Of a stretch of 29,134 nucleotides of DNA, positions 28,729 to 29,134 are shown one piece after another. Position 1 is the first letter of the stretch; each line of letters begins with the position of its first letter. The stretch is taken from positions 1-29,134 of the forward strand of contig CAAFFR010000093.1 of NCBI GenBank assembly GCA_900762245.1. Reading direction: 5' to 3'. Origin of the DNA: an uncultured Oscillospiraceae bacterium (GTDB lineage Bacteria > Bacillota_A > Clostridia > Oscillospirales > Oscillospiraceae). The notes beneath the pieces were generated by a model that was not told the DNA's origin, ran no database searches, and saw only the letters and a list, made by a program, of their open reading frames with translations. The position numbers and the translations under genes are program-made.

Positions 28729-29134
28729 ATGGCTTTGTTTGAAGGTTACGAAAGAAAAATCGACAAGATCAACGGCGTTCTGGCTCAGTACGGTCTGGAG
28801 TCCGTTGAGGCTTGCCGTGAAATGTGCAAGGAAGCTGGCTTTGATCCCTACGAGATCGTCAAGGGCATTCAGCCCATCGCTTTTGAGGACGCTGCATGGT
28901 CCTACTGTGTCGGCGCTGCCATCGCTCTGAAGAAGGGCGTTAAGAACGCTGCCGAGGCTGCTGAGGCTATCGGCATCGGCCTGCAGGCATTCTGCATCCC
29001 CGGCTCCGTTGCTGAGGACCGCAAGGTCGGTCTGGGCCACGGCAACCTGGGCGCTATGCTGCTGCGCGACGAGACCAAGTGCTTCGCTTTCCTGGCTGGT
29101 CACGAGTCCTTCGCTGCTGCTGAAGGCGCTATCG
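28729..29134 (+). CDS. GGGtGRT-family protein (5' part; runs off the window)
   Basis: The first 135 codons are present and the frame is still open at the window end. The start MALFEGYERKIDKINGVL, with CKEAGFDPYEIVKGIQPIAFEDAAW and AFCIPGSVAEDRKVGLGHGN, matches my memory of the conserved GGGtGRT family (Pfam PF14057), named for a motif located further downstream than this window reaches. Function is unknown. GAGGAGG precedes the ATG and the gap to the scaffold gene is 15 bp, so they form an operon. Family members are about 330 aa, so roughly 60 percent is missing here because of the window edge. Confidence 0.85.
   Translation, partial: MALFEGYERKIDKINGVLAQYGLESVEACREMCKEAGFDPYEIVKGIQPIAFEDAAWSYCVGAAIALKKGVKNAAEAAEAIGIGLQAFCIPGSVAEDRKVGLGHGNLGAMLLRDETKCFAFLAGHESFAAAEGAI

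Overview
The window looks like a chromosomal segment of a Gram-positive gut-type Clostridium relative, most likely Oscillospirales (Ruminococcaceae/Oscillospiraceae). Pointers are the order gdpP-rplI-dnaB-tilS-hpt-ftsH, strong AGGAGG ribosome sites, TTGACA/TATAAT promoters, a lysine riboswitch, a Spo0A-type regulator, small clostridial proteins of the DUF1540 and DUF6472 type, and a GGGtGRT-family gene. Coding sequence is GC-rich; the 27280-27960 stretch is visibly more AT-rich. No tRNA, rRNA, CRISPR array, transposase or phage gene was seen. The lineage is inferred from gene content, not from a marker-gene search.

Layout. (1) 35-7743, plus strand: a housekeeping run, namely c-di-AMP phosphodiesterase GdpP, ribosomal protein L9, replicative helicase DnaB, tRNA-Ile lysidine synthetase TilS, hypoxanthine phosphoribosyltransferase and membrane protease FtsH, closed by a clean terminator. 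(2) 7798-11400: two CstA-family transporter paralogues facing each other, each with a recognisable promoter, sharing a bidirectional terminator; a small unknown gene follows the first. (3) 11457-14690: a hemolysin III/PAQR-type membrane protein (minus), then a lysine riboswitch controlling a divergent diaminopimelate decarboxylase, then a small CBS-pair protein. A hairpin-dense gap follows. (4) 14695-19347, minus strand: a 58-aa four-cysteine protein coupled by TGATG to a lipoprotein with a HExxH motif; upstream of these an operon-like group with a membrane-anchored XRE regulator, 5-formyl-THF cyclo-ligase, a small membrane protein and a DUF1643 protein. (5) 19455-22443: a MITE-like repeat, GlmM with a stand-alone left-handed beta-helix protein (cell-wall precursor supply), and a BlaI/MecI-type repressor with its own consensus promoter and dyad. 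(6) 22589-25946, minus strand: an LCP cell-wall ligase and a Spo0A-like regulator preceded by 0A-box-like sites, then an HtrA-type protease. (7) 26123-29134: a DUF1540 protein, a MITE-like repeat, ribulose-phosphate epimerase, an AT-rich divergent XRE/small-protein pair, and a NifU-like scaffold gene with the GGGtGRT gene, which runs off the window.

The most notable points are the riboswitch/noncanonical LysA pairing, the Spo0A-like gene with a 0A box between its -35 and -10, the coupled small-Cys-protein/metallopeptidase-like lipoprotein pair, the NifU-like/GGGtGRT pair of unknown function, and at least three families of short palindromic intergenic repeats. I did not find a clear new defence or mobile system.
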